DNA of 64,000 bases from Porphyrobacter sp. AAP60 (GTDB lineage Bacteria > Pseudomonadota > Alphaproteobacteria > Sphingomonadales > Sphingomonadaceae). The translations under genes and the position numbers were made by a program. Below the pieces are notes generated by a model. It was given only the letters and a program-made list of their open reading frames with translations. It was not told the DNA's origin and did not search any database. Shown here piece by piece: positions 27,507-35,536 of the stretch. The DNA lies in the NCBI RefSeq assembly GCF_001296025.1, contig NZ_LJHV01000008.1, positions 372,001 to 436,000 of the forward strand, given 5' to 3'. Each line of letters begins with the position of its first letter. Within the stretch, counting starts at the first letter, position 1.

Positions 27507-28055
27507 TTATTCGGGCGGCGGCGGAAGTTCACCTTCGCCCGGCAGTTCGGCCTGCCGTTCGCGTTCAAGCCGCTCCATATATTCACGCTCGATCATCTCG
27601 ACCCGTTCCTGCTCGGCAGCGGCATCGGCATCGATGGTCGAAAGACGTTCGGCCCGTGCTTCCTCGATCAGCAGACCGAAGCGGACACCGTCTGCCTGGG
27701 CGCGGTCCTTGTAGGCGGCTTCGATGAACTTCTGGGTGCAGCCGGTAAAGCCGCCCGCGCCCGCCGGATTGCAGCTCATCGCGCCGAAATCGCCGACATA
27801 TTTGATCTCTTCCACCCGGTTGGCCCAAGCGTTGTTTTCCGGCGAATCGCTGTAACGCAGGTTCGACGGGATGCGATAGCGTTCGGCCTCGACCAGAATC
27901 TCGCACACCACCACTTCGCCGGGCTGCGCGACGGGGCATTCATCGGCGCTGTAGGCGATGACCATGTTGACCTTTTCGTTCGCGCTTTGTGCGGCCGCCG
28001 GACCGGCAGCAGCAAGAGCGGCAAGAACTGCGGCGGAAGCAAGCAGGTGTTTCAT
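27507..28055 (-). CDS. Secreted protein of unknown function
   Basis: A 182-aa protein with a clear signal peptide (MKHLLASAAVLAALAAAG, cleavage about AAA-Q at 22-23), so it is periplasmic or exported. The mature part has four cysteines (DECP, VVCE, MSCNP, GCTQK), which could form disulfides, and a highly charged Glu/Arg-rich helix at the C-terminus ending in a PPPPE tail. ATG 28055 has AAAGGA 9 bases upstream; the longer frame from 28112 is not signal-like. I do not recognise a characterised family. It sits between two plus-strand capsule-type genes in reverse orientation. Confidence 0.75.
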   Translation of the reverse strand: MKHLLASAAVLAALAAAGPAAAQSANEKVNMVIAYSADECPVAQPGEVVVCEILVEAERYRIPSNLRYSDSPENNAWANRVEEIKYVGDFGAMSCNPAGAGGFTGCTQKFIEAAYKDRAQADGVRFGLLIEEARAERLSTIDADAAAEQERVEMIEREYMERLERERQAELPGEGELPPPPE

Positions 28056-28234
28056 GGCGCGAGATCCTTTGTCGGTGCGCGGGGTGTCAGTGCGCGGAAG
28101 TTGGGCCAGCAATGCCCGCCACCGGTGCCGTTTGTCCAGCCCGCGTTACGTTACGTGGTCTGAACCCGTGGTGAAGCCGAAAGTTCACCGGCAGTTAGCG
28201 AAAAATTGAGCCGTGGCGGTCTAAGGCCGCGCGC

Positions 28235-29512
28235 ATGAACGAGAATATTGCAGTCGTGGGGCTCGGCTATGTCGGCCTTCCTGTCGCCGTGGCATTGGCC
28301 GAGCGGTGCGGAAATGTCGTCGGATTCGACATTTCCGCCAGCCGCATCGCCGCGCTGCGCGAAGGATATGATGCCACGCGCGAGATCGACAATGCCCGGC
28401 TGGCGTCATGCGGCCTTGAAGTCTCGGGCGATCCGGCGGTGCTGGAGGGCGCGAGCATCATCATCGTCACAGTGCCCACGCCGATCACGGAAGAACGCCG
28501 CCCCGATCTCACGCCGCTGGAAATGGCGTGCGCCACCATCGGCCCACGCCTGCAAAAGGGCGCGTTGGTGGTGTTCGAATCGACTGTGTTTCCCGGTGTT
28601 ACCGAAGACATCTGCGGCCCATGGCTGGCGGCGCATTCGGGATTGGAACCGGGCCGCGATTTTGCGCTGGGCTACAGCCCTGAACGGATCAACCCCGGCG
28701 ATTCCGTCCACCGGCTTGAAACAATCACCAAGATCATCGCCGCCGATAGCGCGCCTGCCCTGGCACGGATGCGCAGTGTTTACGGGGCGATTGTCGATGC
28801 GGGTCTGCATGAAGCGCCCTCGATCAAGGTGGCCGAAGCTGCCAAGGTGATCGAGAACACCCAGCGCGATCTCAACATCGCGCTGATGAACGAAATCGCG
28901 CTGATTTTTGACCGCATGGGGATCGCCACGCGTGACGTGCTGGCGGCAGCGGGGACAAAGTGGAACTTCCTGCCCTTCACCCCCGGCCTTGTCGGCGGGC
29001 ACTGCATCGGGGTCGATCCGTTTTACCTCACGGCAGCGGCGGAAAAGCTGGGCTACCGGCCCGAAGTGATCCTTGCCGGACGGCGGATCAATGACAGCAT
29101 GGGCCAAGCCATCGCGCAAAAGCTGGTGAAGCTGCTGATCGCGGGCGGGGTTTCCCCCTGCCGTGCAAAGGTTGGCGTGATGGGGCTGACCTTCAAGCAG
29201 GACGTGCCCGACATCCGCAATTCCAAGGTACCCGATATCCTTGCCGAACTGCGCGAGTATGGCATCGCGGCGCTGGTAAGCGATCCGCTGGCCGAACCTT
29301 CGGCGGCCTTGCACGAATATGGGATCACCCTGAGCGCGGCTGACGATCTCAAAGACCTTGATGCGCTGGTACTGGCGGTGAACCACGCCGAATACCTCGA
29401 AAATCCGGCGGCGCTGACAGCACTACTGCGGCCCGGCGGCGTGCTGATCGACGTCAAAAGCGCGCTGGATCGCGGCCGGCTGCCCGAGGAACTGGTGTAC
29501 TGGAGCCTCTGA
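28235..29512 (+). CDS. Nucleotide-sugar dehydrogenase, TviB/WbpA type
   Basis: A 425-aa cytoplasmic NAD-dependent dehydrogenase that oxidises C6 of a UDP-N-acetylhexosamine (or UDP-hexose) to the uronic acid. Motifs: AVVGLGYVGLPVAVA (NAD binding), TVPTPIT, FESTVFPGVTE, GYSPERINPGD, and GGHCIGVDPFYL with catalytic Cys257. GLTFKQDVPDIRNSK marks the C-terminal domain. The GYSPERINPGD and GGHCIGVDP forms favour the Vi-antigen TviB / UDP-HexNAc group over UDP-glucose dehydrogenase. It lies in the same locus as the UDP-glucuronate epimerase, suggesting two different uronic sugars. The exact substrate is unproven. Confidence 0.9.
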   Translation: MNENIAVVGLGYVGLPVAVALAERCGNVVGFDISASRIAALREGYDATREIDNARLASCGLEVSGDPAVLEGASIIIVTVPTPITEERRPDLTPLEMACATIGPRLQKGALVVFESTVFPGVTEDICGPWLAAHSGLEPGRDFALGYSPERINPGDSVHRLETITKIIAADSAPALARMRSVYGAIVDAGLHEAPSIKVAEAAKVIENTQRDLNIALMNEIALIFDRMGIATRDVLAAAGTKWNFLPFTPGLVGGHCIGVDPFYLTAAAEKLGYRPEVILAGRRINDSMGQAIAQKLVKLLIAGGVSPCRAKVGVMGLTFKQDVPDIRNSKVPDILAELREYGIAALVSDPLAEPSAALHEYGITLSAADDLKDLDALVLAVNHAEYLENPAALTALLRPGGVLIDVKSALDRGRLPEELVYWSL

Positions 29513-29633
29513 CTATCCCGCTGCGAAACGATGCGTTATTGCGGCGACAGGGGGAAAATCCGCTTGGACCCGCTATGTTCGGGGTCTAAGCCCGTCACCG
29601 GCAACGGACAGCTTCAGAGACAGACAGGACATC

Positions 29634-30653
29634 ATGATCCGCAAGGCCCTTCTGGCGCCGATTTGGGCGCTTCAGCTGGCCACCGGGGCCAAGAGCTTCC
29701 TCGATAATCCGCTGATCGGCTCGCAGCGGCTCAACCGGCGCGGGCTGCATGTGGGCCGGGTGCAGCTGGCGGCAGCGCTGTGCGATTGGCGGCGGCGGCG
29801 GCTCGCCGCGAAAGTGAGGCCCGAGTGGCGCGAGGCTTTCGACCGTGACGGTTTCGTCGCCATCCCGGATATCATCCCTCCCGAAAATTTCGCCGCCCTG
29901 CGCGAGGCGGTGCTGAATTATGAGGGGCCAGCGCGCGAGATGCGGCAGGGCGATGCGATCACCCGCCGCATGGCGGTTGACCCCGCGATGCTGCGCGCCG
30001 TGCCAGCCCTGCAACACTTGCTGGAGCGCGAAGATATCGTCGCCCTGTTCCACTATGTTGCAAGCTACCGCATCGCCCCGCTCCACTATATCCAGACCAT
30101 CGTCAGCAAGGCGGGCGGGAACGAGCCTGACCCGCAGGAAACCTTGCACGCCGACAGCTTCCATTCTTCGCTCAAGGCCTGGCTGTTCCTCAATCCGGTG
30201 GCGGTGGAGGACGGGCCCTTTACCTTTGTGCCGGGATCACACCGCTTCACGCCCGAAAGGCTGGCGTGGGAGCGTGCGCGCAGCCTTGCCGATCCGCGCG
30301 CGATCGACCGCCTTTCGGCACGCGGATCGCCGCGCATCGGCGCGCGTGAACTGGCGGCGATGAAACTGCCCGCCCCGCAGGCGCTGGCAGTGCCTGCCAA
30401 CACCCTGGTGGTCGCCGACACGGTGGGCTTCCATGCGCGTGGCCCATCGCTGCGATCGGGCGAGCGGGTGGAGCTGTGGTCCTATGCGCGGCGCAACCCG
30501 TTCCTGCCATGGCTGGGCGGCGATCCGAGTAGCCTGCCGGGCATCGCCGAACGGCGCGTCGGGCTGGTGTGGAAGGTGCGCGACCGGCTGGCGAAACAGA
30601 TCGGCCAGCCTTGGCAACCGGTGGGATCGAGAACGCCGGTAGAGCGGGACTGA
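29634..30653 (+). CDS. Phytanoyl-CoA dioxygenase (PhyH) family protein
   Basis: A 339-aa non-heme Fe(II)/2-oxoglutarate-dependent oxygenase-like protein. The first half of the metal site is LHADSFHS (HxD, about residues 169-176), and a later GFHARG gives the distal His, with Arg-rich residues for 2-oxoglutarate binding. PhyH proteins hydroxylate small lipids, antibiotics or sugars; no substrate is indicated here. ATG 29634 has AGGA 5-6 bases upstream. It follows the nucleotide-sugar dehydrogenase after 121 bases and converges with coq7. A link to the capsule genes is suggested only by position. Confidence 0.8.
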   Translation: MIRKALLAPIWALQLATGAKSFLDNPLIGSQRLNRRGLHVGRVQLAAALCDWRRRRLAAKVRPEWREAFDRDGFVAIPDIIPPENFAALREAVLNYEGPAREMRQGDAITRRMAVDPAMLRAVPALQHLLEREDIVALFHYVASYRIAPLHYIQTIVSKAGGNEPDPQETLHADSFHSSLKAWLFLNPVAVEDGPFTFVPGSHRFTPERLAWERARSLADPRAIDRLSARGSPRIGARELAAMKLPAPQALAVPANTLVVADTVGFHARGPSLRSGERVELWSYARRNPFLPWLGGDPSSLPGIAERRVGLVWKVRDRLAKQIGQPWQPVGSRTPVERD

Positions 30654-30679
30654 TCCGGGATCAGCAGCAGCAGCGGAGA

Positions 30680-30704
30680 TTCGCCCGGACAAGCGCGGGC
30701 GCGA
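30680..30704. terminator. Possible bidirectional terminator hairpin
   Basis: An imperfect inverted repeat, TTCGCCCG and CGGGCGCGAA separated by 7 bases, lies in the 54-base gap between the converging PhyH and coq7 genes. There is only a short A/T-rich flank (AAAATCAAA) on one side, so terminator function is tentative. Confidence 0.3.
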
Positions 30705-30707
30705 AAA

Positions 30708-31229
30708 TCAAAGGCGTTCGCTCACTTTGATCGCAATCCGGCAACCCAGCCGGATCGCACCTGCCAGCAGCGGATAGGCGGGCGCCCGTTCCGCACCATT
30801 GGCCATGGCCGAATCAAGATGTTCGCGCTCCTCGGCGCGGAAGGTCTCGATCATTTCCGCGAGTTCGGGATCGGCGCCGGACGCTTCCAGCTTTTCGAGC
30901 TGTTCGGTGTAATGCTTGTCGATCTCGGTCTCGACCGCCGCGGTGCAGGCCATGGCCGCCTCCGGCCCGAGCAACGCCGTTCCTGCACCCAAGGCATAGC
31001 CGGCTGCCGACCACAACGGATGCAGCGCTGTCGGGCGCACGCCTCGCCGCGCCAGCAGCGCATCGAACTTTGCACGGTGTTCGGCCTCCTGCGCGGCCAT
31101 GTGGCGGATTTCCGCCGAGTGCGGACCGCGGTCGCCCATCACGGCCAATTGGCCTTCGTAAATCCGGGTCGCGCCGAATTCGCCGGCCTGATCGACCCGG
31201 ATCATGCGGTGGAGTTCATCGCGTTGCAT
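30708..31229 (-). CDS. coq7: Demethoxyubiquinone hydroxylase
   Basis: A 173-aa peripheral membrane di-iron monooxygenase that adds the C6 hydroxyl in ubiquinone synthesis. The four-helix di-iron ligands are visible: GEFGATRIYEGQ, QEAEHRAKF, a middle ETEID helix and EEREHLDS. ATG 31229 has AGGAG 7 bases upstream; the longer frame is rejected. It is the last gene of the run ctpA-dsbB-coq7, 22 bases after dsbB. The sequence matches Coq7, a short alphaproteobacterial form, rather than flavin-type UbiF. Confidence 0.95.
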   Translation of the reverse strand: MQRDELHRMIRVDQAGEFGATRIYEGQLAVMGDRGPHSAEIRHMAAQEAEHRAKFDALLARRGVRPTALHPLWSAAGYALGAGTALLGPEAAMACTAAVETEIDKHYTEQLEKLEASGADPELAEMIETFRAEEREHLDSAMANGAERAPAYPLLAGAIRLGCRIAIKVSERL

Positions 31230-31251
31230 TGTCTGCTCCTTTGCCCGGTGC

Positions 31252-31704
31252 TTACTTCTTATACGCGGACAAGGCCATAATGGCCGCACCACTCAGGCTG
31301 GAAATGAGGAAATTGAAGCCCGCAAGCGAAATGCCGAACAATGTCCACGGCGCAACATCGCAGCGGATCAGCGGGGCTGCGGCAGGATCCATCACGTCGA
31401 TATTGGCAGGCAGGGTCGAACAGCCAGTGATCCCTTCCCACCAGCCATATTCCACGCCCGCATGAAACCCGCCGATCAGGCCAGAAGTCAGGATCGCCAA
31501 TCCCGCCAGCGCCGTCCACACCTGCGCAGGCTTGAGCCAGAAGGCGAACAACCCCACGCCCAGCGCGGCAAAATGCGGGTAACGCTGCCACCAGCACATC
31601 TCGCAGGGCGGCAGGCCGAAAGCATATTGCGAAATATAGGCCCCGCCCAGCAGTGCGGCAGGAACCAGCACGGCAAGCCAGCGGGCTTTACCCGGATTGT
31701 CCAT
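31252..31704 (-). CDS. dsbB: Disulfide bond formation protein DsbB
   Basis: A 150-aa inner-membrane quinone reductase that reoxidises periplasmic DsbA. Four hydrophobic segments are visible, with the first periplasmic pair Cys34/Cys37 (PPCEMCWWQR) and the second pair Cys95 (GITGCSTL) and Cys115 (IRCDVAPW). The signature CxxCWWQRxP is intact. It starts 10 bases after ctpA and precedes coq7, which makes the ubiquinone that DsbB uses as electron acceptor, a sensible functional pairing. No dsbA lies nearby. Confidence 0.93.
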   Translation of the reverse strand: MDNPGKARWLAVLVPAALLGGAYISQYAFGLPPCEMCWWQRYPHFAALGVGLFAFWLKPAQVWTALAGLAILTSGLIGGFHAGVEYGWWEGITGCSTLPANIDVMDPAAAPLIRCDVAPWTLFGISLAGFNFLISSLSGAAIMALSAYKK

Positions 31705-31714
31705 AGTCTGCGCC

Positions 31715-33076
31715 CTAACGCTTGGCCGGGCGCGTTGCCGGTCTTAGGGCTACCGTACTCTTGGTGGTGCGGCGCAGGGTTTCTGCAGCGTAATGCAGCT
31801 GGAAATCCTTCACGCCCTGTTCTTCAAGCTGCACGGCGGTGAGCTGGAAACGCGGATCGGCGATCTTGTCCGCCTCCATCTCCTCGTCCTTGATGCCGAG
31901 TTCGTTGATCAGGTGGCCGCGCAGATCGCTTTCGCGGGTCTGATATTTCTGGCGCAGCACATAATCGGGATCGGAGATCTGCGGCACCGCGATATCCGGC
32001 TTGATCCCGCCTTCCTGCACCGATTTGCCCGACGGGGTGAAATAACGCGCGGTGGTGAGCTTAAGCGCCGCATCCCTGCCGAGCGGCAGCAGCGATTGCA
32101 CCGAGCCCTTGCCGAAGCTGCGTTCGCCCATGATCAGCGCGCGGCGGTGATCCTGCAAAGCGCCCGCCACGATTTCGGAGGCCGAAGCCGAACCGGCATT
32201 GATCAGCACGATCATCGGCACGCCTTCGGCCATATCGCCGCGATAGACGGTTTCGGCATCGTACAGCATCGTCTCGCCCCGCGCGCGGCCACGCTGGCTG
32301 ACGATCCGGCCCGAAGTCAGAAACAGATCGCTGAGCGCGACCGATTCGTCGAGGCTGCCGCCGGGATTGTTGCGCAGATCGAGCACCAGCCCGTTCACGC
32401 GGCCACCGGGCGCATCTTTCTTGATCGCCTGCCACGCGGCAAACACATCTGCGCCGACATTGGCGGAAAATTCGTTGACGGTGATAACGCCGATATTGCC
32501 TTCGGAAACTTCGTGGGTGACCGGCTCCAGCTCGATCACGCCGCGCGTCACGTCCACCTCCAGCGGCTCCTCACGGCCTGGACGGAACACTGTGAGCCGG
32601 ATCGACGTGCCCGAAGCCCCGCGCATCTGCGCCACCGCATCATCCAGACTGCCGCCGTAAATCAGCTTGCCATCAAGGTGCGTGATGAAATCACCGGCCT
32701 TCAGGCCGGCATTTTCCGCCGGGCTACCGCGAAACGGCGAGACGATCTTGACTGCGCCATCAGCCAGCACGACCGACAGGCCAAGGCCCGAATATTGCCC
32801 GTCGATCATCGTTTCCAGCCGTTGGAGATCACCGCCATCAAGATAGGCCGAATGCGGATCAAGCGCTGCCAGCATCCCGTCAATCGCACCGCGGATCAAC
32901 ACGTCATCCTCGACCGGCTCGACATAGCTGGCCTTCACCCGCTGGAACACTGCGAAGAGTTTGGCGAACTCCGGCCCGGCGCGGCCATCGACCTGCGCCA
33001 TGGTGGCGGTGGTAGCGGGGATCAGTGCGACAGCGGTAACCAGTGCGGCGCTGCGCAGGAGAGCGGCGATTTTCAT
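31715..33076 (-). CDS. ctpA: C-terminal processing peptidase, S41 family
   Basis: A 453-aa periplasmic serine protease. An N-terminal signal peptide (residues 1-27) is followed by a PDZ domain (about 95-180, with YSGLGLSV and KAGDFI) and the tail-specific protease domain. The Ser298/Lys323 dyad is visible in NAGSASASE and SFGKGSVQS. It degrades or matures periplasmic and peptidoglycan-hydrolase proteins. The upstream gene encodes an EnvC-like factor, a common partnership in proteobacteria. ATG 33076 was chosen because the signal peptide begins there. The C-terminal tail is basic (ATRPAKR). Confidence 0.93.
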   Translation of the reverse strand: MKIAALLRSAALVTAVALIPATTATMAQVDGRAGPEFAKLFAVFQRVKASYVEPVEDDVLIRGAIDGMLAALDPHSAYLDGGDLQRLETMIDGQYSGLGLSVVLADGAVKIVSPFRGSPAENAGLKAGDFITHLDGKLIYGGSLDDAVAQMRGASGTSIRLTVFRPGREEPLEVDVTRGVIELEPVTHEVSEGNIGVITVNEFSANVGADVFAAWQAIKKDAPGGRVNGLVLDLRNNPGGSLDESVALSDLFLTSGRIVSQRGRARGETMLYDAETVYRGDMAEGVPMIVLINAGSASASEIVAGALQDHRRALIMGERSFGKGSVQSLLPLGRDAALKLTTARYFTPSGKSVQEGGIKPDIAVPQISDPDYVLRQKYQTRESDLRGHLINELGIKDEEMEADKIADPRFQLTAVQLEEQGVKDFQLHYAAETLRRTTKSTVALRPATRPAKR

Positions 33077-33208
33077 GGGTGCGAAATGCTCCTTTATCCT
33101 CCGATTGTATAGGTTCGCCGGTCTGAACGCCAGATGAGAGGTGCGCGGCATCGGGCAGCGTATCACGACGCGACAAAACGGCCCGGCAAACCGCCGGCAA
33201 CTCTCGAA

Positions 33209-34441
33209 TTATCGTAGAAACTGCAGCGGGTTGACGGGCGTTCCGTCGCGCCGAAGTTCGATCGTGACAGGGGTGTTGCCGCCATCGGCCACGCCGACCG
33301 GACTGCCGCCGATCACGCTGTCGCCCACCGCGACATCGATCCTTTCGAGCCCGGTGACCAGGCTGGTCCAGCCGCCGTCATGCTCGATGATAACGATTCG
33401 CCCGAACCCGCGGTAGGCGCCCGCAAATGCGATCCGCCCGCGGCCCGGCGCAACGATCTGCGCGCCCTTGCCCGGGGCGAGCGTCAGCCCGGTGCTGGCG
33501 AGCCCGCTGTCCCGTCTGGCGCCGAAACCGGTCAGCGTGCGTCCCTGCACCGGCAACTGGAAATCTCCCGGCGGGGGTGCGCTAGCCGCAGGCGAAGGCA
33601 CGCCATCGGGTACAGCAGGCAGCGGCGCGGACAGATCGGCAGGGCGCAACACCGGGCCGGGCAAGGCAGACAGTTCGCGGCGCAGCGCGGCCACTTCGTC
33701 CAGCCGGTCAACCAGCCCGTCAAGATCGCGGGCTTCTTCGGCCAGCGCCAGCGCCCGTTCGCCCTCGCGCAGAGCCGCTCCGCGCGCGGTGCGAGAGGCG
33801 ATGCGCTGGCGGTTTTCCAGCGTAGCAAGTTCGCCGCGTCGCTGGCGTAATGCGCCTTCGCTGTCGCGCAATTCATCGAGCGAGCGCGCCGCCTGCCCTT
33901 CCAGCGCGCGGCCGCGATCAAGTTCGCTGCGCAGCGCCGCAGTGCGGGCGCGTATCTGCGGAATTGCGCTGTCGAGCACGGCGCGCACATGCACCACATC
34001 TTTCAGTGACCCCGGCTGCAAGGCAGACAGTGCAAGCGGGCGGCGGGCGGCCGTCTGCAAGGCGGCGGCAAGGCGTGCGGTCGGTTCCTGCTTCCTGGCG
34101 AGCCGCGCCGTCAGCTTCGCGCGCTCGGCCCGCGCGATCGAATAACGGGCGCGGGCGGTTTCGATATCGGCTTCAGCCTGCTGGATGCGGGCGGCAAGCG
34201 CGGCGGCTTCGCTGGCAGTGCGCTGGACCGCTTCGGTTGCCGCCTCGGCGTCACGCGAAAGACGGGCGGCGCGGGCTTCGGCGCGGCGGCTTTCGCTGGT
34301 GGCACGGGCGAGCGCGGCCTCGGCTTCGTCCGGCTCCATCAGCAGGACAGCAGGCCGCGCCGCGGTGGGCGGCAGTGCCGCCACAAAAACAGCGGAAACT
34401 GCGGCCATGGCAAGTACAGTGAGGAGCGCAGGACGGTTCAT
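33209..34441 (-). CDS. EnvC-like murein hydrolase activator with degenerate LytM domain
   Basis: A 410-aa exported protein with an N-terminal hydrophobic signal (about 1-28), a long Ala/Arg/Glu-rich coiled coil (about 35-270), and a C-terminal LytM-like domain (about 295-405). The catalytic and zinc residues of active LytM enzymes are absent: HxxxD is replaced by STGLT, the YAHL histidine by VTGL, and HxH by PVT-I. As with EnvC of E. coli, it should activate an amidase rather than cut peptidoglycan itself. ATG 34441 follows the rlmH stop after 5 bases with an AGGG site. A GTG at 34444 is the alternative. It precedes ctpA. Confidence 0.85.
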   Translation of the reverse strand: MNRPALLTVLAMAAVSAVFVAALPPTAARPAVLLMEPDEAEAALARATSESRRAEARAARLSRDAEAATEAVQRTASEAAALAARIQQAEADIETARARYSIARAERAKLTARLARKQEPTARLAAALQTAARRPLALSALQPGSLKDVVHVRAVLDSAIPQIRARTAALRSELDRGRALEGQAARSLDELRDSEGALRQRRGELATLENRQRIASRTARGAALREGERALALAEEARDLDGLVDRLDEVAALRRELSALPGPVLRPADLSAPLPAVPDGVPSPAASAPPPGDFQLPVQGRTLTGFGARRDSGLASTGLTLAPGKGAQIVAPGRGRIAFAGAYRGFGRIVIIEHDGGWTSLVTGLERIDVAVGDSVIGGSPVGVADGGNTPVTIELRRDGTPVNPLQFLR

Positions 34442-34446
34442 CACCG

Positions 34447-34872
34447 CTACCCTGCCCGATGATAGGGATGCCCGGCAAGGATGGTCGTGGCGCGGTAAAG
34501 CTGTTCCATCAGCATCGCGCGCGCCAGCATGTGCGGCCAGGTGGCAGGGCCGAAGGCAAGCAACAGATCGGCGCCCTCCCGCTCGGCATCCGAATGGCCA
34601 TCCGCCGCGCCCAGCATGAACCGCGTTTCTCGCACGCCTTCATCGCGCCAGCGGCCCAGCAGGTGGGCGAAATCTTCCGACGTCATGGCACGTCCGCGTT
34701 CATCCAGCAGAACGGTACGGAACGGGGTGAGCGCATCAGCCATCTTGCCAGCCCCGGTATCGGGCCATTCGGTGAGTTTGACGGGCCACTTCATGCGCTT
34801 GGCATAGCGATCCACCAGATCACCCTCGGGCGACCGGCCAATCTTCCCGCGCGCGATGATGTGGAGAAGGAT
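34447..34872 (-). CDS. rlmH: 23S rRNA (pseudouridine-1915-N3) methyltransferase RlmH, apparent ATC start
   Basis: RlmH methylates pseudouridine 1915 of 23S rRNA in the 70S ribosome. The body is clear: LLHIIARGKIGRSPEGDLV at the N-terminus, a LLDERGR block, the FMLGAADGHS SAM-binding loop and the C-terminal LYRATTILAGHPYHR. The conserved N-terminus aligns so that the initiator position is an ATC codon (34872-34870), with CGGAGG at 34886-34881 and an 8-base spacer. The only in-frame NTG codons upstream are CTG 34911 and TTG 34920, which lie inside a hairpin array and lack ribosome sites. With the ATC start the protein has 141 residues. It lies 5 bases before the envC-like gene. Confidence 0.9.
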   Translation of the reverse strand: MLLHIIARGKIGRSPEGDLVDRYAKRMKWPVKLTEWPDTGAGKMADALTPFRTVLLDERGRAMTSEDFAHLLGRWRDEGVRETRFMLGAADGHSDAEREGADLLLAFGPATWPHMLARAMLMEQLYRATTILAGHPYHRAG

Positions 34873-34880
34873 AGAAACAA

Positions 34881-34886
34881 CCTCCG
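34881..34886 (-). promoter_or_regulatory. Shine-Dalgarno of rlmH that points to ATC
   Basis: Minus-strand CGGAGG, then TTGTTTCT, then ATC CTT CTC. This is a strong ribosome site at standard spacing, and the next codons match the conserved RlmH N-terminus. It is therefore the evidence that decides the start. Confidence 0.6.
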
Positions 34887-34899
34887 AGAAACAGCGATT

Positions 34900-34998
34900 C
34901 CGGCGGCGCAGCCGCCGCAAGGCCGACCGGCCGCCCGCAGGCGCTCAAGCCCGCAGGGTTTGAAACAGCGCCGAGGACGAAGGCGCGGAGGCGCCTTC
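34900..34998. repeat. Array of inverted repeats between rsfS and rlmH
   Basis: About 100 bases containing successive inverted repeats: CGGCGGC-GCA-GCCGCCG (34901-34917), GGCC-GACC-GGCC (34921-34932), a longer imperfect stem around GCGCTCAAGCCC and GGGTTTGA (34941-34972), and GAAGGCGC-GGAG-GCGCCTTC (34979-34998). The last lies directly downstream of the rsfS stop. No U-run follows, so it is not a textbook terminator. It looks like an extragenic structured repeat of the kind scattered in sphingomonad genomes, possibly an mRNA processing or attenuation site inside the operon. Confidence 0.55.
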
Positions 34999-35008
34999 GA
35001 AAGGAAAG

Positions 35009-35362
35009 TCAGTTACGCCCCAGCATCGACGTTTCCGATCCCTCGAACGACCACATGCGTTCAAGGTTGTAGAAGGTGCGCACTTCGGGACGGAACAGGT
35101 GGATCACCACATCGCCCGCGTCGATCAACACCCAATCCGCTGCAGGCAGGCCTTCGACCCGCGCATGGCCGAAACCGGCTTTCTTGATCTCTTCGGCCAG
35201 CTTTTGCGCCATTGACGCGACCTGCCGCGTCGAGCGTCCGCTGGCGATCACCATGTGATCGGCAATCGAGCTTTTCCCTTCGAGCGGAATCGTCACGACT
35301 TCCTGCGCCTGATCGTCATCAAGCTGCTTCAGCACCAGTTCGTGCAAGGCTGCGGCGCTCAT
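35009..35362 (-). CDS. rsfS: Ribosomal silencing factor RsfS
   Basis: RsfS (DUF143) binds ribosomal protein uL14 and blocks 30S-50S joining under nutrient limitation. Core motifs: LDDDQAQEVVTIPL, IADHMVIASGRSTRQV, ADWVLIDAGDVVIHLF and YNLERMW. From ATG 35362 the protein is 117 residues, close to the family length. A longer frame starting at 35506 would leave only 30 bases after nadD but adds 48 residues with no clear family match, so the start is uncertain; no strong ribosome site is seen at either. nadD-rsfS-rlmH is a widely conserved order. Confidence 0.9.
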   Translation of the reverse strand: MSAAALHELVLKQLDDDQAQEVVTIPLEGKSSIADHMVIASGRSTRQVASMAQKLAEEIKKAGFGHARVEGLPAADWVLIDAGDVVIHLFRPEVRTFYNLERMWSFEGSETSMLGRN

Positions 35363-35536
35363 ATCAGAGCGCGCCAGCGATTGGGCGGTGTTGGCAGCGG
35401 CTTGCACCGCGCCGGTCGGAATGGACGCGATAAACGCCTCGGTAATCGGCAATCGGGTATCTCCAGACTTCAGGGCGATGGGAACGGACAACACGCAACA
35501 GGACATGCAGGAGTGCCGAAACGCCGCAAATGCGCT

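Noticed and set aside
34872..34920. TTG 34920 as the start of rlmH
   Set aside because: No ribosome site, it lies inside a palindrome, and the added residues (RRLRRRNRCF) are not family-like. It stays possible, so it is noted in the finding.
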